Assembly: GCF_900090205.1 (NCBI RefSeq)
Contig: NZ_LT607802.1
Coordinates: 409,858-473,857, forward strand
Reading direction: 5' to 3'
Length of the DNA: 64,000 bases
Origin: Vogesella sp. LIG4
GTDB lineage: Bacteria > Pseudomonadota > Gammaproteobacteria > Burkholderiales > Chromobacteriaceae
Program-made: the position numbers and the translations under genes
Part shown: in pieces, positions 30,991 through 41,458 of the stretch
Position numbering within the stretch: position 1 is the first letter of the stretch
Layout of the letters: each line of letters starts with the position of its first letter
The notes under the pieces: model-generated
Seen by the model: only the letters and a program-made list of their open reading frames with translations
Database searches by the model: none
Told to the model about the DNA's origin: nothing

Positions 30991-31499
30991 CAATAATCCA
31001 GACCCCAGTCCACGGTGATGCGTTTTGCGGCCAGATCGACATCGACAATGTAATCCGACACAAAAGGAATCAGCCGCTCTTCGGCGTCACCACGGACAAC
31101 CAGCACGTCGTTGGCGCCGGTTTCCAGCAGGTTGTGCACCTTGCCCAGCACCACGTTGTCGCGGTTGACCACTTCGAGGCCAAGCAGGTCTACCCAGTAG
31201 AACTCGTCGTCCGGCGGGGTCGGCAGGTCGGCACGCGGAATGCCGATCTGCATGCCGCGCATGGCTTCCGCCACGTCGCGGTCAGCGACTCCCTCGAACT
31301 TGACCACCAGCGCCTTGGGCTGGACGGCACCGTCTTCGAAGGTGAAGGATTTCCACTCGCCGCTCGGCTGTTTCAACCACCACACCGGGTAGTCGAACAG
31401 GCTGTCGGCGTGTTCGGTGTCCGCCTGGATTTTCACCCAGCCACGAACACCAAAGGCGCCGCGGACGAACCCCATTACCACCAGATCTGCGTCACGCAT
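30990..31499 (-). CDS. rimM: Ribosome maturation factor RimM
   Basis: A 169-aa 30S assembly factor. The N-terminal barrel begins [24 protein letters not shown]. The PRC-barrel domain in the second half (about 95-169) contains [12 protein letters not shown] and [14 protein letters not shown]. Second gene of the operon, 32 bases after rpsP. Confidence 0.96.
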   Translation of the reverse strand: MRDADLVVMGFVRGAFGVRGWVKIQADTEHADSLFDYPVWWLKQPSGEWKSFTFEDGAVQPKALVVKFEGVADRDVAEAMRGMQIGIPRADLPTPPDDEFYWVDLLGLEVVNRDNVVLGKVHNLLETGANDVLVVRGDAEERLIPFVSDYIVDVDLAAKRITVDWGLDY

Positions 31500-31531
31500 G
31501 CGCCTTGCTTCCGTACTGTCCGAACAAAAAA

Positions 31532-31780
31532 TCAGGCAGCTTTGGACTGCTCTTTCAGCAGCTTGGCAACAGCGTCGGACACCTGGGCGCCAACACCGAT
31601 CCAGTGGTTTACGCGGTCCATGGCCAGACGAACGCGTTCCTGCTTGTCGTTGGCTACGGCGTTGTAGAAGCCCAGACGCTCGATGAAGCGGCCGTCACGA
31701 CGGTTGCGGGAGTCGGTTACAACTACGTTGTAGAACGGACGGTTCTTGGAACCGCCGCGAGACAGGCGAATAACTACCAT
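31532..31780 (-). CDS. rpsP: 30S ribosomal protein S16
   Basis: An 82-aa S16, with [21 protein letters not shown] and [12 protein letters not shown] conserved. First gene of rpsP-rimM-trmD-rplS. The promoter TTGCAG-N18-TAGAAT lies immediately upstream. Confidence 0.97.
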   Translation of the reverse strand: MVVIRLSRGGSKNRPFYNVVVTDSRNRRDGRFIERLGFYNAVANDKQERVRLAMDRVNHWIGVGAQVSDAVAKLLKEQSKAA

Positions 31781-31823
31781 TGTCGATTATCCCTAAAAAT
31801 TCGGATTCGTAGAAAAGCCCCCG

Positions 31824-31853
31824 ATTCTATGGCATTTTTCCCTTACGCTGCAA
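31824..31853 (-). promoter_or_regulatory. Promoter of the rpsP operon
   Basis: On the minus strand, TTGCAG (31848-31853), an 18-base spacer and TAGAAT (31824-31829) are seen, with a leader of about 35 bases to the rpsP ATG. The same spacing and -10 appear at rplM, which supports both. Confidence 0.7.
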
Positions 31854-31857
31854 GTGC

Positions 31858-34566
31858 TTATTGGGGTGCCTGCGCAGCGGGCTGCTGCCATAGTTGCTTG
31901 GTGACGATAGTGAGCGCGCGATCCTCGGGGTGAACCTGCACCACAAAGCCCAGCCGGGTCATCAGTTTGAGCATGCCCTTGTTGCCGGCCAGCACCTCGC
32001 CCACCATCACTTTCAGCCCCTGTTCGCGTGCGGCGTCGAACAGCGCGTTCATCAGGATCACGCCGATGCCCTTGCCCTGCCAGTGGTCGGCCACTTCCAG
32101 CGCGAACTCGCAGCTTTCGTTGTCCGGGTCGGTGACGTAGCGCGCCACCGCCAGCTGCTCTTCCACACCGTCGGCCTCGCGTATCATCGCCAGCGCCATC
32201 TCGCGGTCGTAGTCGAGCTGGGTGAAGCGCACCAGCATGGATTGCGACAGCTGCTTGATGCTGGACATGTAGCGGTTGTAGCGGCTTTCCTCCGACAGGT
32301 TGCGCACGAACTCCTGCTGCATGTGCGCGTCCTCCGGCCGCACCGGGCGGATGATCACCGGCGTGCCGTCCTTCAGCATCGAGCAATGCACCATGTGCAT
32401 CGGGTACGGCATGATGGCCATGTGGCCGTACGGTTTGCCGCGCGCCGCGGCCTCCAGCTGCACGATGATGCGCGCGTCCAGCGCCAGCACGCCCTGCTCG
32501 TCCGCCATCAGCGGATTGATATCCATCTCGCGCACTTCCGGCAGCTCGCACACCAGCTCGGACACATGCAGCAGCACGCTCTTGAGCGCTTCCATGTCCA
32601 CCGCCGGCATGTTCTTGAACGGCCCCAGCACCTTGCCGATGCGCGTCTTGTCTATCATGCGCTCCACCAGGTAATGGTTGACCGGCGGCAGGCTCAGCGC
32701 GCGGTCCTGCATCACTTCCACCGCAATGCCGCCGGCGCCGAAGGTGATTACCGGCCCGAACGAGGCATCGTGGGTCACCCCCACCATCAGCTCGCGGGCA
32801 TTGCGCCGCTTGCGCATCGACTGCACCGAGATGCCCTCGATGCGTGCATCCGGCCGTGCGGCCTGCGCCCGCGCCAGTATCGCGGCGTGCGCCTCGCGCA
32901 GGCTGGCTTCATTGGCGATGTTCAGCTCCACCCCGCCCACGTCGGACTTGTAGATGATGTCGGGCGAATCGATCTTCAGCACTACCGGGTAGCCGATGTC
33001 TGCGGCCAACCTTGCCGCCTCGTCGGCGTCGCGCGCCAGGCGGGTGGCGTTGACCGGGATATTGAACGCCGCCAGTACCTGCTTGCTTTCGCGCTCGGAT
33101 AGCACCGCCCGCCCCTGCTGCTGCGCGGCGGCAATCACCGCGCGTGCGCCGGATACGTCCGGCAACACCTGGGCGCCTTCCAGCGGCGCCGGCGTCTGCA
33201 GCAGCATCTGCTGGTTGTGGTGGTAGGAGGCCAGGTTGCGGAATACCTCGATGGCGAACTCCGGCGCACGGAAGTGCGCGCACTTGGCCTTGGAAAACAG
33301 CTCGCGGCTTTCCGACACCTTGGCGTCGCCCAGCCAGGACAGGAACATCGGCTTGGTGGTTTCGCGCTGCAGGCCCACCATCAGCTGCGCAGTGGTGAGG
33401 TGGTCGGTACCGGCCTGCGGGGTGAAGATCACCAGCACGCCGTCGACATTGGGGTCGTCCAGGCAGACTTTCACCGCGGTACGGAAGCGCACCGGGCTGG
33501 CATCGCCGATGATGTCCACCGGGTTGCCGTGCGACCAGTTGGCCGGCAGCGCGTCATTCAGCAGCGTCATGGTGGCGTCGGACAGTTTGGCCAGTTCCAC
33601 GCCATACATATAGGCACTGTCCGCCGCCAGCACGCCGGGGCCGATACCGTTGGTAACAATGGCCAGCCGCCGCCCCTGCACCCGATAGTTGGCCGCAAGC
33701 ACCTTGGCGGCGGTGAACAGCTGCGCAATGGTGGATACGCGCAGCACACCGGCACGCGACAGCGCGGCGTCGAACACGTCGCCGCTTTCCACCAGGTTGG
33801 AGGAATGCGTCAGGCCGGTAACGTCGTCCTCGTAGCGGCCCGACTTCACCACCACCACCGGCTTGGTACGCGCCGCAGCGCGCAGCGCGCTCATGAAACG
33901 GCGGGCATCATGCACATGGTGCACATGCAACAGGATGCCCTGGGTGAAGTTGTCGGCCACCAGGTAATCCAGAATCTCGCCGAACTCCACGTCCAGCGCC
34001 TCGCCCACCGACACCACGCTGGAAAAACCGATGCCCTTGCTGTCGGCCCAGTCCAGCATCGCCGTGCACAGCGCCGACGACTGCGACACCAGCGCCAGAT
34101 TGCCGGCGCGCACGCGGCTGTTGTAGTTGCTGGCATTGAAACCGGCCACCGGGCGCATCAGGCCCAGCACATTGGGGCCGAGAATGCGGATGCCGTAGTG
34201 TTTGGCAATGGACAGCGCATCGGCCAGCGCGGCGCGCTCCTGCTCTTCGGAATCGGCAAAATCCTTGGCCAGCAGAATGCCCTTCACCCCCTTCTTGCCA
34301 CAGTCCTTGACGATGGCCGGCAGGCTGCGCAGCGCGGTGGTCACCACCGCCATGTCCACCGGGCCCTCGATCAGCTTCACCGACGGCTGCGCCGGAATGC
34401 CGCCCACCACCTTGTGGTTCAGGTTCACCGGGTACAGCTTGCCCTGGAAGTTGCCGGCCAGCAGATTGGCAAACACCGCCTGCCCCACCGAACCCGGCGT
34501 GTCGCTGGCGCCGATCACGGCGACATTGCGAGGGGAGAACAGCGGGGAAAGATAATGCGGTTTCAT
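31858..34566 (-). CDS. Acyl-CoA synthetase (NDP-forming)-like / GNAT lysine acetyltransferase
   Basis: A 902-aa protein of the Pat/PatZ (YfiQ) type. A CoA-binding Rossmann domain (SPRNVAVIGASDTPGSVG) and a succinyl-CoA-synthetase-like region fill about 1-470, an ATP-grasp domain about 490-700, and a GNAT acetyltransferase about 735-890 (ADHWQGKGIGVILMNAL binds acetyl-CoA). Such proteins acetylate and inactivate acetyl-CoA synthetase and other lysines. In LTHSSNLVESGDVFDAAL a His appears at the position used for phosphotransfer by active ADP-forming synthetases, which studied Pat proteins lack, so synthetase activity may persist. That point is inference. A GC-rich gap of about 240 bases separates it from divergent nadA. 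Confidence 0.9.
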   Translation of the reverse strand: MKPHYLSPLFSPRNVAVIGASDTPGSVGQAVFANLLAGNFQGKLYPVNLNHKVVGGIPAQPSVKLIEGPVDMAVVTTALRSLPAIVKDCGKKGVKGILLAKDFADSEEQERAALADALSIAKHYGIRILGPNVLGLMRPVAGFNASNYNSRVRAGNLALVSQSSALCTAMLDWADSKGIGFSSVVSVGEALDVEFGEILDYLVADNFTQGILLHVHHVHDARRFMSALRAAARTKPVVVVKSGRYEDDVTGLTHSSNLVESGDVFDAALSRAGVLRVSTIAQLFTAAKVLAANYRVQGRRLAIVTNGIGPGVLAADSAYMYGVELAKLSDATMTLLNDALPANWSHGNPVDIIGDASPVRFRTAVKVCLDDPNVDGVLVIFTPQAGTDHLTTAQLMVGLQRETTKPMFLSWLGDAKVSESRELFSKAKCAHFRAPEFAIEVFRNLASYHHNQQMLLQTPAPLEGAQVLPDVSGARAVIAAAQQQGRAVLSERESKQVLAAFNIPVNATRLARDADEAARLAADIGYPVVLKIDSPDIIYKSDVGGVELNIANEASLREAHAAILARAQAARPDARIEGISVQSMRKRRNARELMVGVTHDASFGPVITFGAGGIAVEVMQDRALSLPPVNHYLVERMIDKTRIGKVLGPFKNMPAVDMEALKSVLLHVSELVCELPEVREMDINPLMADEQGVLALDARIIVQLEAAARGKPYGHMAIMPYPMHMVHCSMLKDGTPVIIRPVRPEDAHMQQEFVRNLSEESRYNRYMSSIKQLSQSMLVRFTQLDYDREMALAMIREADGVEEQLAVARYVTDPDNESCEFALEVADHWQGKGIGVILMNALFDAAREQGLKVMVGEVLAGNKGMLKLMTRLGFVVQVHPEDRALTIVTKQLWQQPAAQAPQ

Positions 34567-34805
34567 GGTGTAGGTTCCAAGAATTGAAGTGCGGCGGCAG
34601 CCTTGCGGCCAACGTGGCAGGCCGTGCGCCAGGCAAGCCTGCCAGCCTGGCCGGACAGCCGCTTGCCAACGGCATCAAGCGAAACTAGCCAGTAGCGCCA
34701 GCTGTCTATTATTGCTAATCTTCCCGGTTTGGCGGCACAAGAATGTTGCGCCGCATCAAACGATAACCCCGATTGTAGAGGCCCGTCCTCACGGGAGCAG
34801 CACAC

Positions 34806-35723
34806 ATGAGCAAACGCGTCGTTACCCTCGCCCACTACTACACCCAGCCGGAAATCCAGCAAATGGCCGACAAGGTCGGCGATAGTCTGGAACTGTCCCT
34901 GTTCGCCCGTGAATCCAACGCCGACATCATCGTGTTCGCCGGCGTGCGCTTCATGGCGGAAACCGCCAAGATCCTCAACCCGCAGGCGGAAGTGATCCTG
35001 CCGGACGCCGGTTCCACCTGTTCGCTGGTCACCCAGACCGACGTTGCGGCACTGCAACAGTGGCGGGAAAGCTACCCGGACCACGTGCATGTGTCTTATA
35101 TCAACTCCTCCGCCGCGCACAAGGCCATCTCCGACTGGATCGTCACCAGCCGCAACGTGGACGACATCATTGCCGACCTGTACCAGCAGGGCAAACAGGT
35201 GATCTTCTCGCCGGACCGCAATATGGGCGCCTACCTCAACTACCAGTACGGCTACGACATGCCGCTGTGGTCGGCGGTGTGCGAGGTGCACGACAAGTTC
35301 AACGAAGCGGCGCTGGACGAAGCCCTGGGCGCCACGGCCACCCCGGCGCACCTGATCGCCCACCCGGAAAGCCCGCTGCCGGTACTCAAGCGCGCCGAAT
35401 ACGTCGGCTCCACCTCCGGCATGCTCAACTGGGTGAAAGCCTACAGCGGCGATGTGGCAGACGTGATCTTCGTCGCTACCGAAGACGGCATCCTGTACAA
35501 CATGCGCCTGGCGCGCCCGGACCTGGACATCCGCCAGGCGCCGATCTACGCCGGCTGCCAGTGTAACTCCTGTCCGTACATGAAGATGAACACCATCGAG
35601 GCGGTGAAGCGCGCGCAACAGGGCATCGGTACCCGTATCGACTACCTGAGCGAAGCGGAAATGGATGCCGCCCGCCTGCCGATCGAACGCATGCTGGAGT
35701 TCAGCCAGCGCTACTACCGCTAA
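34806..35723 (+). CDS. nadA: Quinolinate synthase NadA
   Basis: A 305-aa [4Fe-4S] enzyme condensing iminoaspartate with dihydroxyacetone phosphate in NAD synthesis. Conserved cysteines are in [17 protein letters not shown] and [23 protein letters not shown] and [10 protein letters not shown] are family motifs. It is of the shorter type, without the N-terminal extension of E. coli NadA (347 aa). The 239-base gap before it is AT-rich around 34710-34760, but no convincing promoter was found. nadB and nadC are not in the window. Confidence 0.94.
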   Translation: MSKRVVTLAHYYTQPEIQQMADKVGDSLELSLFARESNADIIVFAGVRFMAETAKILNPQAEVILPDAGSTCSLVTQTDVAALQQWRESYPDHVHVSYINSSAAHKAISDWIVTSRNVDDIIADLYQQGKQVIFSPDRNMGAYLNYQYGYDMPLWSAVCEVHDKFNEAALDEALGATATPAHLIAHPESPLPVLKRAEYVGSTSGMLNWVKAYSGDVADVIFVATEDGILYNMRLARPDLDIRQAPIYAGCQCNSCPYMKMNTIEAVKRAQQGIGTRIDYLSEAEMDAARLPIERMLEFSQRYYR

Positions 35724-35779
35724 GCGCGGCAGCCGCAATCGCCAGCACCGTAAACCGCCAGAAAGCGGCTTGCGGCCAA

Positions 35780-35805
35780 CAGCCCGCCACCCGGCGGGCT
35801 GTTTT
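35780..35805 (+). terminator. nadA terminator with attached GCGGCCAAC word
   Basis: CAGCCCGCC / GGCGGGCTG hairpin with a short loop and TTTT. The word TGCGGCCAAC (35771-35780) runs directly into the stem. Confidence 0.85.
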
Positions 35806-35877
35806 GCATTCGGCGCAAGGTTTTCGATACAGCCGGAGATGGATACAATCAGGCCATCTGAATGGAACGGCGCGACA

Positions 35878-36618
35878 ATGAGAATCCTGATCAGCAACGA
35901 CGACGGTTATTTCGCCCCCGGTCTGGCCGCCCTGGCCAGCAGCTTGAGCCAATTTGCCGATGTCGTGGTTGTCGCGCCCGAGCGTGACCGCAGCGGGGCC
36001 AGCAACTCGCTGACCCTGGACCGCCCGCTATCGGTGAAAAAGGCCGCCAACGGCTTCTACTACGTCAACGGCACGCCAACCGACTGCGTGCACGTGGCGG
36101 TTACCGGCTTCCTGGAGCAACGCCCCGACCTGGTGGTTTCCGGCATCAACCACGGCCCCAATATGGGCGAGGACACGCTGTACTCCGGCACCGTGGCCGC
36201 CGCCACCGAAGGCTTCCTGCTGGGCATACCGGCCATCGCCTTCTCGCTGGCCGGCCGCAACAATCACTTCGACAGCGCCGCCAGGGTGGCCAGCGAACTG
36301 GTGCAGCGCTATATCGCCAGGCCATTTGCCAGCCCGATGCTGCTGAACGTCAACATACCGGACGTACCCTCCGCCGAGCTTGGCGCTTGCGAAGTCACCC
36401 GCTTGGGCCGCCGCCACATGGCCGAGCCGGTGATACGCGCGCAGAACCCGCGCGGCGATACCGTGTACTGGGTAGGGCCGGTGGGGCCGGAGCAGGATGC
36501 CGGCGCAGGTACCGACTTCAATGCCATCCGTCGCAAGCAGGTATCGATCACGCCGCTGATGATCGACCTGACCGCCCGCGATCAACAGGATGTAATCAAG
36601 ACATGGCTCAATCCCTAG
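35878..36618 (+). CDS. surE: 5'/3'-nucleotidase SurE
   Basis: A 246-aa metal-dependent nucleotidase/exopolyphosphatase. [15 protein letters not shown] carries the metal-binding DD (8-9), followed by [12 protein letters not shown] and [25 protein letters not shown] at 35878 matches the family start. First of surE-pcm-nlpD-rpoS, a stationary-phase survival cluster. It overlaps pcm by 16 bases. Confidence 0.96.
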   Translation: MRILISNDDGYFAPGLAALASSLSQFADVVVVAPERDRSGASNSLTLDRPLSVKKAANGFYYVNGTPTDCVHVAVTGFLEQRPDLVVSGINHGPNMGEDTLYSGTVAAATEGFLLGIPAIAFSLAGRNNHFDSAARVASELVQRYIARPFASPMLLNVNIPDVPSAELGACEVTRLGRRHMAEPVIRAQNPRGDTVYWVGPVGPEQDAGAGTDFNAIRRKQVSITPLMIDLTARDQQDVIKTWLNP

Positions 36619-37274
36619 TCGCCGGCAACAACTACGGCATGCTGTCGGATCGCACCCGCATGCGCATGGTGGAACGCCTGCGCCAGCAGGGCATCAAGGA
36701 CGAGCGCGTGCTGACCGCCATGTTCGAGGTACCGCGCCACCTGTTCATCGACCAGGCGCTGGCCACCCGCGCCTACGACGACGTATCGCTGCCAATCGGC
36801 CAGGGGCAGACCATCTCGCAGCCGCTGACCGTGGCGCGCATGACGGAAAAACTGCTGGAAGGACGCGCCAGCGCCGGCAAGGTGCTGGAGGTCGGTACCG
36901 GCTGCGGCTATCAGACAGCTGTTCTATTGAAAGCCGGCGCGCAGGTATTCTCCATTGAACGTCTGGCCGGCATTCTGGACAAAGCCAGACAGAACCTGCG
37001 CAATGCCAAGCTGGTACATGCCCGGCTGGTGCATGGCGACGGCCATCTGGGATTGCCCGATATTGCCCCTTTTGATGGCATTATCATTACCGCTGCCGCG
37101 CGCCAGGTTCCCCAGGCGCTGCTGGACCAGCTGGCCGATGGCGGCAGGTTGATCCTGCCGGTAGGCGATCAGCAGGAACAGCATCTGTGGCTGTACGAAA
37201 AATCAGCCGAAGGCATCCGCAAAACCAAGCTGGAAGCGGCCAAGTTCGTTCCCCTGCTGCCCGGCAAGCAGTGA
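36603..37274 (+). CDS. pcm: Protein-L-isoaspartate O-methyltransferase
   Basis: A 223-aa SAM enzyme that repairs isoaspartyl residues. [19 protein letters not shown] is the substrate-binding signature and [15 protein letters not shown] the SAM motif I. ATG at 36603 overlaps the surE stop; an internal ATG at 36639 (MLSDRTRMR) is an alternative that would begin nearer to the E. coli start. Confidence 0.95.
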   Translation: MAQSLVAGNNYGMLSDRTRMRMVERLRQQGIKDERVLTAMFEVPRHLFIDQALATRAYDDVSLPIGQGQTISQPLTVARMTEKLLEGRASAGKVLEVGTGCGYQTAVLLKAGAQVFSIERLAGILDKARQNLRNAKLVHARLVHGDGHLGLPDIAPFDGIIITAAARQVPQALLDQLADGGRLILPVGDQQEQHLWLYEKSAEGIRKTKLEAAKFVPLLPGKQ

Positions 37275-37362
37275 TGCAAGGCAAAAACGCAACAAATCTT
37301 TCTTATCGCCATGGGTAGACAATTTACTTTGTGTCCGCTACTGGCATATAAAACGTAAACCA

Positions 37363-38472
37363 ATGCAAAACTATTCGCGACGTAACCCGGTCTATCGCTT
37401 TAGTCCGTTGCTTGGCGTCCTGCTGCTAAGCGCCTGCGCCCAGTTCCAGCAGGACACCCCGGCACAAATCGTGCGTGGCACCCCTTCGGTACTGGGTGGC
37501 TACGGCAACAGCAGCCAGAACGCTGGCACACCGGCCAAAACCGGCACTGCGGCCCCGGCCGGCAACAACAAGGTAACGACGCAAGCGATTGCCATTGGCA
37601 ACGGCCCGCAAGCCAGACCGGTTGCAGGCGGAAACACCAGCCACACGGTTCAGCCGGGTGAAACCCTGTACCGCGTCGCCGTCAACAACGGCCTGCGCTA
37701 CCAGGACCTGGCAGAGTGGAATCATTTGGACGGCTACACCATCAAGGTGGGGCAGGTATTGCGCCTGACTCCGCCTGGTACTGCCAGCGCTCCCTTGAGC
37801 GGGCAGAGCGTGAAGCCAGTCGAAAGCAAACCGGCCAACGGGCAAGCGCCGGTTGATGCCCAGGCACCGTCCGGTGCCGAGGCAGCGGTAAACAGGGCAG
37901 ACAGCAAGCGCTATCCCAAAGCCTTGAAACTGCCCTACTCGGAAGAGGCCAGCAAGAGTCTCCCGGCCCTGAGTGAAGGTAATGGCAAGACTGCAAGCCC
38001 GCCCCAGGCGAGCGCGCCGGCAACTGCCAAGGCAACACCGAAGGCAGAAGCATCCGCCCCAGTCACCCCCGCGCCCGGCGCGGCGGACGACAAGGCGAAA
38101 ACGGCGGGCCCGGTATGGGGATGGCCAACCCAAGGCAGCGTGATCAGGGGTTTCTCTGATCAGAACAAAGGCATCGACATCGGCGGCAGGACGGGGCAAC
38201 CCGTAGTGGCAGCGGCCGATGGCAAAGTGGTGTACAGCGGCAACGGTCTGCGTGGTTACGGCAAGCTCATCATCCTGCGCCATGACAAGACCTACCTCTC
38301 CGCCTATGCCCACAACAGCCAGTTGCTGGTGAAGGAAGGCCAGTCCGTAAAGAAAGGGCAGAAGATTGCCGAAATGGGTAATACCGACACGGATCAGGTA
38401 AAGCTGCATTTCGAGATCCGTCAACTCGGCAAACCCGTGGACCCGAGCAAATTCCTGGAACAGCGCCCATGA
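37363..38472 (+). CDS. nlpD: Lipoprotein NlpD, LysM and degenerate LytM domains
   Basis: A 369-aa outer-membrane lipoprotein. Signal peptide with lipobox LLSAC (Cys25), a LysM domain ([18 protein letters not shown], about 93-137), a long Ala/Pro/Lys-rich linker (about 140-250) and a C-terminal LytM/M23 domain. The metal-binding His residues are replaced ([14 protein letters not shown]), as in E. coli NlpD, so it should activate the amidase AmiC during cell separation rather than cut peptidoglycan itself. As elsewhere, the rpoS promoter may lie inside it. Confidence 0.95.
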   Translation: MQNYSRRNPVYRFSPLLGVLLLSACAQFQQDTPAQIVRGTPSVLGGYGNSSQNAGTPAKTGTAAPAGNNKVTTQAIAIGNGPQARPVAGGNTSHTVQPGETLYRVAVNNGLRYQDLAEWNHLDGYTIKVGQVLRLTPPGTASAPLSGQSVKPVESKPANGQAPVDAQAPSGAEAAVNRADSKRYPKALKLPYSEEASKSLPALSEGNGKTASPPQASAPATAKATPKAEASAPVTPAPGAADDKAKTAGPVWGWPTQGSVIRGFSDQNKGIDIGGRTGQPVVAAADGKVVYSGNGLRGYGKLIILRHDKTYLSAYAHNSQLLVKEGQSVKKGQKIAEMGNTDTDQVKLHFEIRQLGKPVDPSKFLEQRP

Positions 38473-38518
38473 CGGCCTAAGCCCCGTCTTGGGCCCTAAC
38501 GCAAGCGGGGGGAATATC

Positions 38519-39466
38519 ATGAGTGACGAACTGGACCTGCTGGAAGAAGTACTGGACGAAGAAGCCGAAGCCGAGACCGAACTGCAGGCGGAGGCCGAAG
38601 AGGCTGAAGAAAGCGCCAGCAGCAAGGAATACGAGGAGATCGCCGACGTTACCCAGATCTACCTCAACGACATCGGCAGCAATGCGCTGCTGACGCCCAG
38701 CCAGGAAGTGGAACTGGCCCGTCGCGTGGTACAGGGCGACTTCACCGCCCGCCAGAAGATGATCGAACACAACCTGCGCCTGGTTGTGAACATCGCCAAG
38801 CACTACATCAACCGCGGCCTGGCCCTGCTCGACCTGATCGAGGAAGGCAATATCGGCCTGATGCACGCCCTGGAGAAGTTCGATCCGGAGCGCGGCTTCC
38901 GCTTTTCCACCTACGCCACCTGGTGGATCCGCCAAAGCATCGAGCGCGCCATCATGAACCAGTCGCGCACCATCCGCCTGCCGGTGCACGTCATCAAGGA
39001 GCTCAACGTCTACCTGCGCGCCTCGCGCCACCTGGAAAGCCAGATGGGCCGCGAACCCACGGTGGAAGACATCGCCCACCTCACCGGCAAGCCGGTGGAG
39101 GAAGTGCGCAGGGTGCTGAACCTGAACGAGCGCATGGCCTCGCTGGATGCGCCACTGGACATCGACCCGATGCTGTCCATCGGCGAATCGATCCCGGACG
39201 AGCAGCACGAAGAGCCGGACATCCAGCTGCACAATGCGCAGATCGAGCACTTTGTGCACGAATGGCTGGCACAACTCACCGACAAACAGCGCATGGTGAT
39301 CGAGCGCCGATACGGCCTAAACGGCCACGAGGTGTGCACGCTGGAAGAACTGGCCTCGGCGCTGAGCCTGACCCGCGAGCGGGTACGCCAGATCCAGATC
39401 GAAGGCCTGGAGCACCTGCGCCGCATCCTGCGCCGCCGCGGGGTGACCAAGGACTTCCTGATCTGA
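38519..39466 (+). CDS. rpoS: RNA polymerase sigma factor RpoS
   Basis: A 315-aa stationary-phase sigma factor. An acidic N-terminus (about 1-40) precedes [17 protein letters not shown] (region 1.2), the core region 2 with [18 protein letters not shown], region 3 and the region 4 helix-turn-helix [27 protein letters not shown] precedes the ATG at 38519. Last gene of the cluster, with a strong terminator beyond. Confidence 0.97.
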   Translation: MSDELDLLEEVLDEEAEAETELQAEAEEAEESASSKEYEEIADVTQIYLNDIGSNALLTPSQEVELARRVVQGDFTARQKMIEHNLRLVVNIAKHYINRGLALLDLIEEGNIGLMHALEKFDPERGFRFSTYATWWIRQSIERAIMNQSRTIRLPVHVIKELNVYLRASRHLESQMGREPTVEDIAHLTGKPVEEVRRVLNLNERMASLDAPLDIDPMLSIGESIPDEQHEEPDIQLHNAQIEHFVHEWLAQLTDKQRMVIERRYGLNGHEVCTLEELASALSLTRERVRQIQIEGLEHLRRILRRRGVTKDFLI

Positions 39467-39486
39467 GTCTCCGATAACACCCACCA

Positions 39487-39515
39487 ACCGCCGGCCCTGC
39501 CGGCGGTTTTGTTTT
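39487..39515 (+). terminator. rpoS terminator
   Basis: AACCGCCGG / CCGGCGGTT hairpin and TTTTGTTTT. It touches the stop codon of the converging transglutaminase gene. Confidence 0.9.
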
Positions 39516-41458
39516 CAGGGCTGCCGCCGCGGATGAAAACGCCGCAATAGCAGCCGCCATTGCCGCGCCGCCTCATCCTGCCCTGCCGGCGCATACTGCC
39601 AGCGCTGCCACTGTGCCAGCAGCAGCTGCAGCTGCCGGTAATCCGCTGCGGCCAACCCTTGCGCCTTCTGCAGCAGCTGGCTGGCGGTATCGCTGTCCGC
39701 CGCCCTTACCCCGGCCCGGCGCAAGCGCCGCAGCAGCTGCTGCCAGCCGGCCTGCCCCGGCGATGATGCCCGCCGCGGGCGCCACAGCAGCCAGCCGGCC
39801 AGCGGCAACAGCACCAGCAGCATGCCGCCGGCAAACACCAGCATCACCGAGCCCACCGATACATCCGCCAACCCCAGCTGCTGGAACAGGCTGCGCTGGC
39901 GTTCGGCGTCGTAACCCACCACCCAGCGCTGCCAGCCAAAGTTGGCCGCCTGCCACTGCTGCCCCAGCCAGCGCGCCCAGCCCGGCGGCCGGCCACCCAG
40001 CACCGGCATGGCGGCGGCCGCCGCCGGCAGCGCCTGCTCAATGCCCAGCGCGCTGCGCTGCGGCGCCACCAGCGCGGTGGGGTCCACCCGCTGCCAACGT
40101 CCGGCCAGCCATACCTCGCTCCAGGCATGCGCATCGGAGGAACGCACCAGCCAGAAATTGCTGCCGGCGTTGTACTCGCCGCCCTGGAAACCCACCACCA
40201 CCCGCGCCGGCAGGCCGGCGGCACGCGCCAGCACGGTAAAGGCGGAAGAAAAGTGCTCGCAGAAACCCTGATGGCTGCCGAACAGGAAACCATCCACGCT
40301 GTCGTCCTGCAGCACCGGCGGAGTCAGCGTGTAGCGCAGCCCCTGCGCCTGCAGCCAGCGCTGCAGCGCCAGCAAGCGCCTCTCCTGCTCAGGGTACAGC
40401 TGGGCCAGCTGTCGCCCTGCGGCCAACGTTTGCGGGTTGCCGGCCGGCAAACGGGTATAGAACTGCTGCAAGCGCGGCGACAGCGCCTCCAGGTAGTAAT
40501 CGCTGGCATAGCTGCTGGCGCGGTAGCGCAGCCGGCTGTTGTTGTTCTCGTCGTTGCGACGCAGCCGCTGCTGCGACACCAGCCGCACGCCCTCGCCCAC
40601 TTCGCTTACCTGCTCCAGCTGCGGCAGCAGGCCGCGGTACGGCTCGGCCACCACGTCGTAACGCAGCGGCGGCTGCGCCGCCGGCAACTGGCTGCTGCCG
40701 CTATAGGGCAGGAAGCCGGCACTCCAGGTGCCGCCATCGAACTGATCGAACACCATCACCCGCCAGTACAGCTCGGCCGGGCGCGGCTGACGCCCGAAGA
40801 ACTGCGCAGTAAACGCCGGTTCGCGCGAGGGAATCATGCGGCCAACGCTGCCGGGGCTCATGCTGTCGGCCAGCCCGGTGGTGGCACGCTGGTCCTGGGC
40901 CGGCATGCTCCACAGCGGCCCAGGCAGCCGCGGCATGGCCACGAACAGCACCAGCATCAGCGGGAACGACAGCAGCAGCGTCCGCGCCGCCAGCCGCGGG
41001 CTGATGCGCGCCTCCTCGCCGGCCAGCAGCACCATCGCCCAGCTCAGCAGGAACAGGCTGAATACCAGCCAGGCCGCCGCCAGCGGCCCCTGCTCGAACA
41101 ACAGCGGCGTGGAGGCCAGGAAGAAACAGAGCGCCAGCAGCACGCGCCAGTCGCGCAGATTGCGCGTTTCCAGCGCCTTGCCGGCCAGCAACAGCAACAG
41201 AAAGGCCACGCCGCCCTCGCGACCAACCAGGGTGCGCAAGCTGAACCACAGGAACAATACCGAGCCCAGCACCAGCGGCAGCAGCAGCCAGCGCGACGGC
41301 AGCGGCCGCTGCTGCCACAGCAGCAAGGCGCACCAGGCCAGCAGCACGCTACACAGCGGCAGTACCCAGAACGGCAGCCACAGCCCCAGCGGCAGTGCGG
41401 TCAGCCACAGCGCCGCCAGTACCGTCAGGCCGGCGCGGCGCAGGTCGTCAGCTGGCAT
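39515..41458 (-). CDS. Membrane transglutaminase-like protein (TgpA type)
   Basis: A 647-aa membrane protein. N-terminal helices span about 8-175, then an extracytoplasmic region with a transglutaminase-like cysteine-protease fold whose triad C400 (GFCEHF), H444 (DAHAWSEVW) and D459 (RVDP) is intact. Another helix lies near 530-555 and a cytoplasmic tail follows. It overlaps the DUF58 gene by 11 bases and ends a MoxR-DUF58-transglutaminase operon common in Pseudomonas and betaproteobacteria. The substrate is unknown. Confidence 0.92.
   Translation of the reverse strand: MPADDLRRAGLTVLAALWLTALPLGLWLPFWVLPLCSVLLAWCALLLWQQRPLPSRWLLLPLVLGSVLFLWFSLRTLVGREGGVAFLLLLLAGKALETRNLRDWRVLLALCFFLASTPLLFEQGPLAAAWLVFSLFLLSWAMVLLAGEEARISPRLAARTLLLSFPLMLVLFVAMPRLPGPLWSMPAQDQRATTGLADSMSPGSVGRMIPSREPAFTAQFFGRQPRPAELYWRVMVFDQFDGGTWSAGFLPYSGSSQLPAAQPPLRYDVVAEPYRGLLPQLEQVSEVGEGVRLVSQQRLRRNDENNNSRLRYRASSYASDYYLEALSPRLQQFYTRLPAGNPQTLAAGRQLAQLYPEQERRLLALQRWLQAQGLRYTLTPPVLQDDSVDGFLFGSHQGFCEHFSSAFTVLARAAGLPARVVVGFQGGEYNAGSNFWLVRSSDAHAWSEVWLAGRWQRVDPTALVAPQRSALGIEQALPAAAAAMPVLGGRPPGWARWLGQQWQAANFGWQRWVVGYDAERQRSLFQQLGLADVSVGSVMLVFAGGMLLVLLPLAGWLLWRPRRASSPGQAGWQQLLRRLRRAGVRAADSDTASQLLQKAQGLAAADYRQLQLLLAQWQRWQYAPAGQDEAARQWRLLLRRFHPRRQP

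Noticed and set aside
37363..38472. Active M23 endopeptidase
   Set aside because: The zinc-binding His residues are replaced (NKGID, LHFEI) as in NlpD, so hydrolytic activity is not expected.
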